A DNA stretch of 64,000 bases from Leptolyngbyaceae cyanobacterium (lineage in GTDB: Bacteria > Cyanobacteriota > Cyanobacteriia > Cyanobacteriales > Aerosakkonemataceae), in NCBI GenBank assembly GCA_036703985.1, contig DATNQN010000057.1, forward strand, positions 1 through 64,000. Reading direction: 5' to 3'. Position 1 is the stretch's first letter. Every line of letters starts with the position of its first letter. Below the pieces are notes generated by a model. The model did no database searches and was not told the origin of the DNA. It worked only from the letters and a program-made list of their open reading frames with translations. The position numbers and the translations under genes are program-made. Positions 43,101 to 52,733 of this stretch are shown piece after piece.

Positions 43101-45683
43101 TTACATTAAATGCAACGGGTCTACATCGATCGTAAGGCTAACTCTAGGAGAACAAAGCGATCGCACCGCATTCCAATCTGGTAATTCTGGTAAAGTTTCA
43201 CTGGCAAATTTCAACAAAATTTGCCAACGATAACGATTAGCTACCCTTAAAATACTAGCTGGCGCTGGCCCTAATATTTCATAACTACTATTTTCACTAG
43301 TTGGCGGAGATAATTCAGTAGCCACTAACTCAGCAGTTTCTTCCACTTCTGTGGCATCTAAACTACTCAAACGCAACAAAATTAAACGTCCGTAAGGAGG
43401 ATAATTTTGTTCTTTTCTTTGTGCTAATTCTGTTTGAGTAAAAGATTCGTAATCGTAACGCTGCACCGCTTTAATTACCGAATGTTCCGGAGAGTAACTT
43501 TGCACGATGACTCGACCCGGTTCATCACCCCTACCCGCACGACCCGCCACTTGCGTCAAAGTTTGAAAAGCTCTTTCCGAAGCTCGATAATCGGGGAAAT
43601 GCAATAACCCATCTGCTGCTACTACACCCACCAATTTTACTTCCGGAATATCCAAACCTTTGGTAAGCATTTGAGTTCCAACTAGTAAGTCAGCTTCCCC
43701 ATTAGTAAATCGAGTTAACAAAGCGCGATGCGACCCTTTATTACGAGTAGTATCGCTATCAAAACGAATTGTTCGCAATAAAGGAAAATGCTTTTTCAAT
43801 TCTTCTTCTACTCGCTGAGTACCGCTGCCAAAAAACTTTAAGTAAGGCGAATCGCATTCTGGACAATTGCGAGGATGAGAACTAATGAAATTACAATAAT
43901 GACAGCGTAAAAGTTCGGGCGCTCTTTCTTCTGTATGGTGATAAGCCAAAGAAACATCGCAATTAGGACATTCAATTACATATCCGCAACTCCGACAAGA
44001 GACAAAAGTACTGTGTCCGCGTCGATGAATAAATAAAATTCCTTGTTTGCGTTCTTCCTGCAATTGTTGTAACGCATCTTGCAATGTTCGACTAAAAATC
44101 GAGCGATTTCCCTCTTTTAATTCTTGTCGCATATCCACCACTTCTACTGGTGGCAAAGGACGCGATCGAATTCGTTCTGGTAATGATAAGTAATAAGTAT
44201 TTGAAGAAGAATTAGAGGATAAATTTTCTCCCCATCCCTCCCTATCTTTATCTTCTCTCACTTCTACCCAACTTTCCAAAGAAGGTGTAGCAGAACCTAA
44301 AATCAGGGGACAATTAACTAATTCTGCACGCCACTTGGCAACGGTACGAGCGTTATAAGTAGGTGCTGGGGAATCTTGCTTGAAACTGGTGTCGTGTTCT
44401 TCATCTAAAATGATTAAACCCAGTTTAGGTAAGGGAGCAAATATGGCGGAACGAGTTCCGATGACTATTTGCGGTTCTCCTGTGAGCATTTGTCGCCAAG
44501 TATCAAAGCGTTCTCCTTCTGATAAAGCGCTGTGATAAACGCAGACTTTATTGCCGAAACGAGCGCGAAATCTATCAGTTAGTTGGGGTGTTAATCCAAT
44601 TTCAGGGACTAGAATTAGTGCAGATTCTCCTCGTTCTAAAATTGGTGTAATAGCTTGTAAGTAAACTTCTGTTTTCCCGGAACCGGTTACTCCGTGCAAT
44701 AAGACTTGAGCAAATCCTTCTAAATTATTGATAACTTGTAAAGCATTGGCTTGTGCTGGAGTGAGTTCTTTTGGTCGGTCTTCTGTTACTTCTGGTTGAG
44801 CTAACGATCGCAATACCTCTCGTTCCTGAATCGTTACATAGCCTTTTTGTTCGAGGCTTTTCAGGGTAGAGGAACTGGTGTTGCAGATCCGGATCAATTC
44901 AGTTAACCACAATTCTCCTCCTCGACGCTGTAAAATCCCCAAAATTTCCCGTTGACGAGGAGTAAGTTCTTGTCCTGTAACTGATTCAACGATCGTTACT
45001 GCTTGCTGTAATTTTGGCTGGGCGTGTCTGGGCGGTTCTAGATAACTTTCTACCCAACCCCGTTTGATTAATTCCCTCAGTCCTCGCGTTGCGCCTCTAA
45101 TTTGTCGCTGGATGTATTGCCAGGTATAGTCTCCTCCGGTTTTGGAAACTTGTAGCAGTTCGAGAATTTGACGGGCGGTGGGATTGAGGAAGGTAGTGGC
45201 ACCAGGGGGAACGGCTTCTGCTTTGAGGCGAATGCGACGTTGCGATCGCGAAAGCAACCCTGGGGGCAAGGCCACTCTAATCACCTGCATAATTGGTGTG
45301 TAATAATACTGAGATAATCTATTAAGTAAATCCCAGTAGTCAGATGGGAAAAACCCGGAGCAAACCACCTCCTCCACATCACGTATTTTTGCGGTTGCTA
45401 AATCTGGCGGTGGCTGGTCGAGCAACCGAATCGCGATCGCTCCTACCTGCTGTGGCCCGAAGGGTACGCTCAAAATATCCCCGGGATTTACTTCCAAATC
45501 TGGCGGTAATCGATATGTGTAGAGTTTTTGATTTTGAAGATTTTGTCGATCCTCAGCATCTGATAGAGTACCCGGACAATCTACCAGTACTTCTATCCAC
45601 TTGGAATCAGATGAGTTTGTTCCATAAAATGCACCAGGCTCAGCCAATATTGAGTCAGACAAAATCCTGCTCTGAATAGACAT
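43101..45683 (-). CDS. priA: Primosomal protein N' (replication restart helicase)
   Basis: 3'-to-5' DNA helicase that restarts stalled replication forks. 860 aa from the ATG at 45683. Helicase motifs: VLLHGVTGSGKTEVYL (Walker A), IILDEEHDTSFKQ (DEEH box), LILGSATPSLE, GILFIHRRGHSTFVSC and VVAADGLLHFPDYRASERAFQ followed by QVAGRAGRG. The zinc-binding cysteines are CRSCG, CPNC, CHYC and CPECDSPYLKFFG. An insertion of about 20 residues (VREDKDREGWGENL plus a Ser/Asn run, about 475-497) is encoded by a C-rich low-complexity repeat and lies between TPSLESW and YYLSLPERIRSRP. Otherwise it has the usual cyanobacterial length. Confidence 0.95.
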   Translation of the reverse strand: MSIQSRILSDSILAEPGAFYGTNSSDSKWIEVLVDCPGTLSDAEDRQNLQNQKLYTYRLPPDLEVNPGDILSVPFGPQQVGAIAIRLLDQPPPDLATAKIRDVEEVVCSGFFPSDYWDLLNRLSQYYYTPIMQVIRVALPPGLLSRSQRRIRLKAEAVPPGATTFLNPTARQILELLQVSKTGGDYTWQYIQRQIRGATRGLRELIKRGWVESYLEPPRHAQPKLQQAVTIVESVTGQELTPRQREILGILQRRGGELWLTELIRICNTSSSTLKSLEQKGYVTIQEREVLRSLAQPEVTEDRPKELTPAQANALQVINNLEGFAQVLLHGVTGSGKTEVYLQAITPILERGESALILVPEIGLTPQLTDRFRARFGNKVCVYHSALSEGERFDTWRQMLTGEPQIVIGTRSAIFAPLPKLGLIILDEEHDTSFKQDSPAPTYNARTVAKWRAELVNCPLILGSATPSLESWVEVREDKDREGWGENLSSNSSSNTYYLSLPERIRSRPLPPVEVVDMRQELKEGNRSIFSRTLQDALQQLQEERKQGILFIHRRGHSTFVSCRSCGYVIECPNCDVSLAYHHTEERAPELLRCHYCNFISSHPRNCPECDSPYLKFFGSGTQRVEEELKKHFPLLRTIRFDSDTTRNKGSHRALLTRFTNGEADLLVGTQMLTKGLDIPEVKLVGVVAADGLLHFPDYRASERAFQTLTQVAGRAGRGDEPGRVIVQSYSPEHSVIKAVQRYDYESFTQTELAQRKEQNYPPYGRLILLRLSSLDATEVEETAELVATELSPPTSENSSYEILGPAPASILRVANRYRWQILLKFASETLPELPDWNAVRSLCSPRVSLTIDVDPLHLM

Positions 45684-46478
45684 AAGGTTCAAAATCCAGT
45701 AAAGAAACTCCTGCTTTTAGATAAGTTCTTTTTGTAATCAGTTTTAGCTAGTAAAAACGTATTTTCTCTCTATATCACCTAAATATGTAAAAAACCATGA
45801 AAACATAACCACCGGTTACAAAATTCGTTCATTGCCTGCCACCTGCCCAAACTACGGCTGACTCGTTTATTGTACTCGTTTTTTTCCCATAAATCTTTCC
45901 CTTGGCAGGGGTTGTGAGGACATCTCAACCAACAGGAATAATCAATTTTCATTAAGGTTAGTAAAACAACAGCAACACTTCTTTCTAGGGAGCATAGTTG
46001 TTTTACACCTGTCGGTAGAGAGTAAATCTTTTAAGTATATGAGATGCTGAGATTACGATCGGAAAATTTTGCAAAAGTTTAAGGATGCCTAGCCAATGAA
46101 TGATGCTAGACAAAACAAACCTCCGCCTCAATACTTTTGTTGCCGTATTGTTATAAATAATCGCCACGGCAACAAACAAAAAGAAAACTTCTAATTCAGG
46201 CTAGATCGAGTTTTGGCTGAGTAAGTTTACTCATAACCAAAATTACAGTCTTAGTGGATCTCATTACTTTTGTAGCTCAAAAAACAACCAAAAAATTCAT
46301 TTGCGGTAGCCTAAGAAGATATTCCTCTAAATGCAGGCTAAAAGGGCATTAATAAAGTCGTAACCAGCAACTACCCGAGCGCACGCACCACTAGCAAAGG
46401 GAGCCAAATCTTAAACCTTTTTTTAAACTTTCTTTAGTTAGCAACCAGAACAAAAGCCATTCATCGGAGGCGATCGGA
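45684..46478. other. Intergenic region between divergent priA and sigma factor genes
   Basis: About 795 bp, AT-rich, without a supported frame. It presumably includes both promoters. A small RNA could be present but I see no recognisable one. GGAGG at about 46466 is the ribosome-binding site for the GTG start of the sigma factor. Confidence 0.4.
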
Positions 46479-47699
46479 GTGTATAAACAAATTAAGGTAT
46501 CTAAGAATATGTCATTATCAAAACACGAACAACCCCAACAGTATCTATCCATGAATATTTCCGAATTGGATACAACCGAAATATTTTCGTTATCAATTAA
46601 TAACGATTTCATGGATGATGAAAACCCCGAAGAAGTTGATTCGGTTCATGATGAAGTAGAAATAGAGCCGGAAGCATTACAAGAAATAGAACAGGAAGTT
46701 CAGGAAGAAGATTTAGCAGAAGCTCGGTTATCCGGTTATCGGAAAATGAATTCAGATGACGCAGTGGGAGCATTTTTTAAAGAAATGGCTCGTTATCCAC
46801 TGCTCAAACCCAAAGAAGAAGTAGAATTAGCCCGCCGAGTCCAATTTTTGGTCAAAATTGAGGAAATTCAAAAACGATTCTATGCTGAAAAAGGTGCTTA
46901 TCCCAGTTCGGCAGAATTAGCAGCAGCCGTTGGTTTAACAGAGCGTCAATTAGAAAATCGCCTCTATCAAGGCAGAGTAGCGAAACGGAAAATGATTCGC
47001 TCGAATTTGCGGTTGGTAGTATCGATTGCCAAAAGATATTTAAATCGGGGAGTACAATTCCTCGATCTAATTCAAGAAGGAGCGATGGGATTGAACCGCG
47101 CTACAGAAAAATTCGATCCCGATAAAGGTTACAAATTTTCCACTTATGCTTACTGGTGGATTCGCCAAGCAATTACTCGCGCGATCGCAAATGATTCTCG
47201 CACCGTGCGGCTGCCAATTCATATTGTGGAAAAATTAAATAAACTCAAAAAAGTGCAGCGAGAACTCAAGCAAAGACTGCACCGCAATCCCACAGAAGCG
47301 GAGATAGCAGAGGTTTTAGAAGTTACACCAGAACATCTGCGTCAATTACAACAATTGCGACGGCGATCGCTTTCTCTCAATCATCGGGTAGGACGAGAAG
47401 AAGACACCGAACTGGTAGATTTATTAGAAGATAGTGATAGCCAATCTCCTGAAGAGCAAATGAGTGATGCGATGATGCGTCAGGAAATTTGGGAAGTGTT
47501 AGGAGATGTGCTGACACCGAGAGAAAAAGACGTGATTTCTTTGCGTTACGGTTTGACTACCAGCGAACCTTGTACCTTAGAAGAAGTAGGCAGTTTGTAT
47601 AATTTGTCTCGCGAAAGAGTTCGTCAAATCCAAAGCAAAGCAATGCGGAAACTACGAAGACCGCAAATTGCCCAAAAGTTGAAAAGTTGGCTCAAGTAA
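46479..47699 (+). CDS. Group 2 sigma-70 factor (RpoD-like)
   Basis: 406 aa. The GTG start at 46479 has GGAGG eight bases upstream; ATG 46509 is an alternative. An acidic N-terminal extension of about 85 residues precedes the core: region 1.2 (DDAVGAFFKEMARYPLLKPKEE), region 2 (MIRSNLRLVVSIAKRYLNRG, FLDLIQEGAMGLNRATEKFD, YKFSTYAYWWIRQAITRAIA), region 3 (RLPIHIVEKLNKLKKVQREL) and region 4 (LTPREKDVISLRYGL, LSRERVRQIQSKAMRKLR). The lack of the long region 1.1 and the overall size fit a non-essential group 2 sigma such as SigB-SigE. The length and acidic N-terminus hint at SigC, but I do not assign the letter. Confidence 0.93.
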   Translation: MYKQIKVSKNMSLSKHEQPQQYLSMNISELDTTEIFSLSINNDFMDDENPEEVDSVHDEVEIEPEALQEIEQEVQEEDLAEARLSGYRKMNSDDAVGAFFKEMARYPLLKPKEEVELARRVQFLVKIEEIQKRFYAEKGAYPSSAELAAAVGLTERQLENRLYQGRVAKRKMIRSNLRLVVSIAKRYLNRGVQFLDLIQEGAMGLNRATEKFDPDKGYKFSTYAYWWIRQAITRAIANDSRTVRLPIHIVEKLNKLKKVQRELKQRLHRNPTEAEIAEVLEVTPEHLRQLQQLRRRSLSLNHRVGREEDTELVDLLEDSDSQSPEEQMSDAMMRQEIWEVLGDVLTPREKDVISLRYGLTTSEPCTLEEVGSLYNLSRERVRQIQSKAMRKLRRPQIAQKLKSWLK

Positions 47700-47761
47700 A
47701 ATTTTAGATTTTGGATTTTAGATTTTGGGTTTTACATAAATTCAAAGTCTAAAATCTAAAA
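47700..47761. terminator. Hairpin of ATTTTAGATTTTGG repeats between convergent genes
   Basis: ATTTTAGATTTTGGATTTTA (from 47701) pairs with TCTAAAATCTAAAATT at the right end (to about 47762), with T-rich arms on both strands. It fills the gap between two convergent stops and probably acts as a bidirectional terminator. It also belongs to the dispersed ATTTTAGA repeat family. Confidence 0.55.
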
Positions 47762-49891
47762 TTAAACAATAGTTTTTGATTTACTGACAGTATTACTGGT
47801 GAGAGAAATAGCAATCTCATCAGGTTCTTGTTCGGGAATTTCGACTTGCAATCTTACTGTGTCCGGCAGTGATGGTAACAGATTTACTTTGATGTTTGGT
47901 ACTATTCCTTTAGCGGGATAAATTACCCAAGCAAAGTTGACCGTAGTCATAATTTTTGTGGCATAAATTGCTGTAGGGTTAGGTAAAATTCGGTTATATT
48001 CCTCACTCCACCAACCTTGAATAGGATTTTCTTCTCCAGCCACAATTTTAACTTGCCAATCTAAGTTGGAAACGGGAACGATCCGTAGATTTCCGACCCC
48101 AGGATCGACGGATGCGATCGATCGATCTTCTACAATGACTGTACAGTTGGGATGAAAGTGCCACAGGGGTTGTATTTGGCGAGGGAGATCAGTGGTAATT
48201 CGATCGACAACTATCCAATATTTGCCGCGTAAATATACTACTGTTCGCGAATGAGTTGCTTTCCCTTTAATGTTGATGAAGCCACCATCAAACGTACCTT
48301 GAGCATAGTCAAATTCTGGCCCGATCGTGTAGTTACCCGTCATCGGCTTGCGCCACTCTTTCACATCACCCTTTTGTCCCTTCCCATCGATTAAAATTAC
48401 ATTGTGACTGGCGGAATCTCTAAAATATTGCCAAAATTTATCTCTAACATAACTATAGCGACCGCTATCGACTAATAAATCCCGACCGTAAGCAGTTATA
48501 GAAAGATGTAATTTGTCTTTATGTATGTGATAGTTAATTCCCAAAGGGCCAACATCAAAAAAAGCCCAATGAGCATCTTTATCCCAACCACTCCGCATAA
48601 TTACATGACCAGCCCAAGGAAAAACAACCGATGGTTCACCTGGTGGTTTTTCACCAAATTCTCCATGAGTAGTAATGTATTGCCAGTCAGGTCTTTGATA
48701 TAAATCTATATGTGCCTTTATATGGGGTAAGTTCAGATCGAGATCGGAATCATTATTGAGTAATCCATAACCACTTGGACGAATGGAATAAGCAAGATAA
48801 TTCCACATTTTTTCCAAACTATTTTTGAATTGATCGGGAACGGATTTTTTAAAATATTTCAACAAGTTATAAAATTTTTGAAAATCCCATAAAGTTATCC
48901 AGTGATAATGACTGGTCAGTTCTTTTTGAACTCCATCAGGATAAACTTGTTTACTGATACTATTAAACATGATTTGGTTAGCATAATTTAACCATTTTTG
49001 GGAATTTTTGAACTCTGGCCAATATAACGCCACTGTTGCTAAACCGTTCATTTCACGAGATAGCCAATTAGCGCCCCAAGCGTGAAGATGCCTAAGATAG
49101 TAAGCATGGTCAAGAATGCTTGAAAGCATTAAAATGCGAGTTGCATGAGTAAATTCATTTACTTGTTGAAGTTCATAAAAAATTGACGACCAATTAATTA
49201 CACGATAAGCAGCTTCTAGTCCTCGCCACTGCGCCCAAATATGACGATTTATTTGAGAAGGATTGGTAATAATCCAATCTGTGATGTGATTGCTAATACA
49301 TTGAACATAATCTAAAATATTTGTTTTTTGATAAGCGTCAAATAAATATAAAAGATGATAATGCCGATTCAGAAACCAAGCCCATTCCCGATCGTTTTTT
49401 GTTCCTTTGTATGACCAATTGATTAAGCCGTTGGGAAAGCGGACAATATGACATTCAACATTTTGAAAAGTAAATAAGTCTTGGACTATTAAATTGGCGC
49501 ATAAATCAATGGAAATAGGAGATTTAGGTAAAGAAAAATTTGGGTTTGGAACATTAGAATTTTGATAATAATAAATTAAAGCTTTGCAAGCACAAACCCA
49601 GTCTTTTTTACCAACCGCTAGTTTGACATTTTCCAAGTGTTTGAGATCTAAATTGAGGCTGGCAAATAATTTTTTGATTCTCTCTGGATATAAAGAACAA
49701 ACTTCTTCTAAAGATAGAGAATTTTTTGGATAATTAATGTCTTTAGATTTGGGTGTATTTAATTTGAATAAAGATGAACTGATAAAAGGTAACATAACCA
49801 TTTTTTTGGCTTTGTTTATGCTTTTTTTGATTGTTAAATCGAAATCACAAAAAGAATTTTCCAAGTGATTATTGATGGGGGTGGTGACCAT
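47762..49891 (-). CDS. Heparinase II/III-like polysaccharide lyase family protein
   Basis: 709 aa. The N-terminal alpha-toroid region carries the family landmarks WAQWRGLEAAYRVINWSSIF, LRHLHAWGANWLSREMNGLA and YPDGVQKELTSHYHWITLWD (about 230-335). The C-terminal beta-sandwich has SVVFPWAGHVIMRSGWDKDA, LGINYHIHKDKLHLSITAYG and LLVDSGRYSY, with His/Tyr residues typical of heparinase II/III-like lyases. No signal peptide is evident, although lyases of this type often act outside the cytoplasm. Natural substrate unknown; in bacteria such proteins often lie in exopolysaccharide clusters. No glycosyltransferase is adjacent here. Confidence 0.85.
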   Translation of the reverse strand: MVTTPINNHLENSFCDFDLTIKKSINKAKKMVMLPFISSSLFKLNTPKSKDINYPKNSLSLEEVCSLYPERIKKLFASLNLDLKHLENVKLAVGKKDWVCACKALIYYYQNSNVPNPNFSLPKSPISIDLCANLIVQDLFTFQNVECHIVRFPNGLINWSYKGTKNDREWAWFLNRHYHLLYLFDAYQKTNILDYVQCISNHITDWIITNPSQINRHIWAQWRGLEAAYRVINWSSIFYELQQVNEFTHATRILMLSSILDHAYYLRHLHAWGANWLSREMNGLATVALYWPEFKNSQKWLNYANQIMFNSISKQVYPDGVQKELTSHYHWITLWDFQKFYNLLKYFKKSVPDQFKNSLEKMWNYLAYSIRPSGYGLLNNDSDLDLNLPHIKAHIDLYQRPDWQYITTHGEFGEKPPGEPSVVFPWAGHVIMRSGWDKDAHWAFFDVGPLGINYHIHKDKLHLSITAYGRDLLVDSGRYSYVRDKFWQYFRDSASHNVILIDGKGQKGDVKEWRKPMTGNYTIGPEFDYAQGTFDGGFINIKGKATHSRTVVYLRGKYWIVVDRITTDLPRQIQPLWHFHPNCTVIVEDRSIASVDPGVGNLRIVPVSNLDWQVKIVAGEENPIQGWWSEEYNRILPNPTAIYATKIMTTVNFAWVIYPAKGIVPNIKVNLLPSLPDTVRLQVEIPEQEPDEIAISLTSNTVSKSKTIV

Positions 49892-50206
49892 TTTTACTTA
49901 CGTTTGATTGGGTGTATACGGATAGAAAATTTTTGATTGGTAACAGAGTATGAAAAATGAATCATTTGTTGAAGCACGAATTCCAGACTCAGCATTAAGA
50001 AATAAGGAGTTGCGATCGCAAATTTAACATGGAAATATTAGTGTTATCAGCTAAACTCGCCCTTCTTGGTATTGACAAAACTAACTGTATGTATAGACAA
50101 TAATTTAGGTCGGCGAATTTCTTTACAAAAGTTAAAAATATAGGGAACTCAAGCTGCTAGGTATAAAAATGAGTTATTCCTATTTGATGTAAACAAAATT
50201 AAACAA
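49892..50206. other. Intergenic region, nothing recognised
   Basis: 315 bp between the divergent heparinase-like and acetyltransferase genes. It is AT-rich; no gene, RNA or repeat was identified. Confidence 0.4.
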
Positions 50207-50695
50207 ATGGTTTCTGAATTAATAGTGCGATCGGCAACACCAGCAGACGTTCCGAATCTATTTAATTTGATTAAAGCGCTAGCTGAATATGAAAAATTGT
50301 CCCACGCCGTCAGCGGAGATATGGCGTCTTTAGAATCCCATCTGTTTGGATCTCGTCCTTATGCAGAAGCGATCGTAGCAGAGTGGAAAGACGAAGTAGT
50401 GGGATTTGCCTTATTTTTCTATAATTATTCGACTTTTTTAACTAAGCCAGGTATTTATCTAGAGGATTTGTTTGTTTTACCTGCATATCGAGGGAAAGGT
50501 ATCGGTAAAGCATTGCTGACGCATTTGGCTAAGTTGGCTGTCGATCGCGATTGCGGACGATTAGAATGGAGCGTATTGGATTGGAACGAAAGCGCGATCG
50601 CATTTTATCAACGCATGGGCGCTTCCGTCTTACCCGATTGGCGCATTTGTCGCGTTACTGGCGAATCTTTGACGAATTTAGCTTCTAAAAGCTAA
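50207..50695 (+). CDS. GNAT family N-acetyltransferase
   Basis: 162 aa. Acetyl-CoA-binding motif in DLFVLPAYRGKGIGKALLTH (the R/Q-x-x-G-x-G/A loop), with SVLDWNESAIAFYQRMGAS as motif B and IVRSATPADVPNLFNLIKALAEYEKLS at the N-terminus. The N-terminal AEYEK and the WNESAIAFYQRMGA segment resemble spermidine/spermine-type (diamine) acetyltransferases. The substrate is not proven. Followed by a strong hairpin. Confidence 0.9.
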   Translation: MVSELIVRSATPADVPNLFNLIKALAEYEKLSHAVSGDMASLESHLFGSRPYAEAIVAEWKDEVVGFALFFYNYSTFLTKPGIYLEDLFVLPAYRGKGIGKALLTHLAKLAVDRDCGRLEWSVLDWNESAIAFYQRMGASVLPDWRICRVTGESLTNLASKS

Positions 50696-50747
50696 ATTCC
50701 ATATTTCATTTAGTTGTCAACTTCGATAAGAAATTAGAAATGTTGTT

Positions 50748-50808
50748 GCAAAATACAAGGAATTATCAACAAATTTGTTGGTAACCTTGTATTTTGCTGT
50801 CATTTTTT
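50748..50808 (+). terminator. Long hairpin terminator after the acetyltransferase
   Basis: GCAAAATACAAGG (50748-50760) pairs perfectly with CCTTGTATTTTGC (50785-50797), enclosing a smaller palindrome CAACAAATTTGTTG. TGTCATTTTTT follows, giving a T-run. This is a convincing intrinsic terminator. Confidence 0.8.
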
Positions 50809-50866
50809 GGTAAAAGACAAGTAGATGTACTTATCCATTTAATAGTTAGTAATTAAGGCAGGTTGT

Positions 50867-51076
50867 ATGATGACTATTTGGGTAAACGAACAAATCGATC
50901 CATCGGGTATTATCTATTCTTGTATTGCTACTTGTAACGAACAGCAAGCCAAAGATTGCCACGAATCTTTCCAAAGTAATTTAACCGAATTTCAAAAATC
51001 ATCAGGTTGGATAGCGCGTTTGCGAAAAGTAAGTTCCTGGGATGAAGTGCCTGTCAGTGCATTGAAGTTGAATTGA
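50867..51076 (+). CDS. Small hypothetical protein
   Basis: 69 aa. Compact alpha/beta-looking sequence TIWVNEQIDPSGIIYSCIAT, QQAKDCHESFQ, SSGWIARLRKVSSWDEVPVS. Two cysteines (CNEQQAKDC) are near each other. No signal peptide, TM or recognised domain. The Met-Met start follows an AGG-type ribosome-binding site. Function unknown. Confidence 0.6.
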   Translation: MMTIWVNEQIDPSGIIYSCIATCNEQQAKDCHESFQSNLTEFQKSSGWIARLRKVSSWDEVPVSALKLN

Positions 51077-51117
51077 TTGTAAAATTCTTTCCCTCAAAAG
51101 TGAAAGATTGCAAATAA

Positions 51118-51135
51118 AGCCCGCCTGAGCGGGCT
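51118..51135. repeat. AGCCCGC hairpin
   Basis: AGCCCGC-CTGA-GCGGGCT, a perfect 7-bp G/C-rich stem 42 bp after the 69-aa gene. The plus-strand side lacks a T-run directly after it, so termination is only possible. Confidence 0.5.
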
Positions 51136-51298
51136 AAAATTAGTTGAAGTTTTTTATGCTATTAAGGTTTATGAGTTACTAGCGTCGAACGCCGCTACAG
51201 TTTGGCAGAATATCGCGAAATCGAATCAAAAGCCGAAGAATAATATTTTATCCAATCAATTGACAAAAAATTAAAATAATTTCAGGAAAACAAAAACC

Positions 51299-52180
51299 TT
51301 GGCCTACGACAACACCTGCAAATATATCGCCTCCCAAAATCCAGCCAGTTTCGTGCGCTGGTTAATGCCGAATGAGGAATTTACAAATGTAGAAATCCTC
51401 AAAACTGAATTACCAGCCGAACCAATCAGAGCAGATTCTTTAATCTTACTGCGATTAGGTAACACTATTTTGCACCTTGAATTTGAAAGATTACCCTATT
51501 CAGACCCACCAATTTCAGAGCGAATGCTCAAATATTGGCTTCGCCTTTATGAAAAGTATAGGTGTAGAATAGAATAGGTAGTAATTTTCTTAAAACGGAT
51601 CGACTCACCCCTAGTTTTCACCGATCGATTTCAAGTAGGAAATACCCTACATACCTATCGAGTAATTCGGTTATGGGAAGAAGACCCCGCACCTTTTTTA
51701 GCAGAACCAGCTTTGCTCCCGCTAGCACCCCTAACTCGCAGCGAATCACCGAGAGCATTGTTACAGGAAGTAGCCGGAAGGGTACAATTAATAAAAGACC
51801 CCGTGCAGCGAAGGGAAATATTAGCTTGCACTGCGGTAATGGCGGGTTTGCTGCATAAATCAAATCTGATTAATCAGCTATTAGGGGAGGATAATATGCA
51901 AGAATCTTCGTTTTACCAAGAGATTATTCAAAAAGGCATTCAACGAGGTTTGCAACAAGGTTTGCAGCAAGGTTTGCAGCAAGGTTTACAGCAAGGACAA
52001 AAACAGCAGGCATTCTTGCAAATTATGCGTCAGTTGAGGCGGCGACTCGGAGAAGCCTCACCCAGCACTGAAGAAAGAATTCGCGGTTTATCAATTTTTC
52101 AGTTGGAAGAATTGGCAGAAGCGTTGTTAGATTTTTCATCGCCAACAGATTTAACTGCTTGGTTGGATAATATGAACTAG
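51299..52180 (+). pseudogene. Rpn family (PD-(D/E)XK) nuclease/transposase-like gene interrupted by one amber codon
   Basis: The N-terminal piece (TTG 51299, MAYDNTCKYIASQNPASFVRW ... YRCRIE) and the C-terminal piece (VVIFLKR, FTDRFQVGNTLHTYRVIRLW and on to 52180) lie in the same frame, separated only by TAG at 51575-51577 where Rpn proteins normally have Gln in the YR-x-x-(I/V)-x-QVVIFL region. Restoring that codon gives a 293-residue protein of normal layout: nuclease core (LKTELPAEPIRADSLILL, LHLEFERLPYSD), then a C-terminal helical region with four GLQQ repeats and a DUF4351-like end (RRLGEASPSTEERIRGLSIFQLEELAEALL). These proteins act in recombination and are related to transposases of the YhgA/PDDEXK type. 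Translation of the second half would need readthrough or an internal start (for example ATG 51896). Confidence 0.8.
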
Positions 52181-52274
52181 GCAAAATACGGTTCTTTCCG
52201 AAATTACAAATTTGTATAGAATTAGTTGGGATCGAATTAGCGATCGCAGAAATTTATCGTGGTGTCGTGTTTGG

Positions 52275-52304
52275 GTAAAGTAGGGCGAACAATGCTCACT
52301 TTAC
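52275..52304. repeat. GTAAAGT hairpin
   Basis: GTAAAGTAGGGCG and TGCTCACTTTAC form an imperfect stem around AACAA. It resembles the GTGGGCATTGCCCAC-type intergenic hairpins of cyanobacteria. It lies between the Rpn pseudogene and the HTH fragment. Confidence 0.5.
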
Positions 52305-52313
52305 TAAGTGTAA

Positions 52314-52700
52314 TCTAAACAACAAAAGTATTCGGAAATTGCAGAAAATCATCGCCGTTCAGAAGGTCATGTAAAGGATGTGGGTTACGAACTTTTGCAA
52401 ATGTTATCTGATATTTTTGAGGAAGAGGTTGATAAAAATAATCTTAAATCTGTATTAGAAAGGCAAGGTAATTTAAACATTTCTTTTGGCAATAACAATA
52501 TAATAGGTTATATTAATGTTTGCTCTGAGCGCACCACAGATGAAAACAAAAATCAACCTAAAGATTTTCAGGAACCAACAGATAAGTTAAAAATTGAAAT
52601 GCTTCGTAAATTACGACAATTTGGTTTAAAAGATGAGCAAATTTCAGAAGCTATCGGGTTAAGTTTGGAACAAATTAAGCAATTAGTCTCAGACGAATGA
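52314..52700 (+). pseudogene. Truncated HTH protein, N-terminal end missing
   Basis: The frame opens right after a stop at 52311; the first usable start is GTG 52380 (106 aa to the stop). Before it the frame reads QQKYSEIAENHRRSEGHVKD, then VGYELLQMLSDIFEE and NNLKSVLERQG. This matches the HTH-type N-terminal module that heads many cyanobacterial NTPase/WD40 proteins (Y-x-EIA ... S-x-G-x-VKDVG-x-x-L ... K-x-NL-x-x-LER), but its usual first 40 residues are absent. The C-terminus adds a second HTH-like segment (MLRKLRQFGLKDEQISEAIG), common in Rpn-family tails. Probably a fusion relic; a short functional DNA-binding protein cannot be excluded. Confidence 0.5.
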
Positions 52701-52733
52701 AATCAGATATTAAACCATTTTCAAAAAGACTTG

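Noticed and set aside
51577-51713. Frameshift as the cause of the split Rpn gene
   Set aside because: Both halves are in the same reading frame and family sequence continues through the TAG, so a nonsense change, not a frameshift, is the cause.
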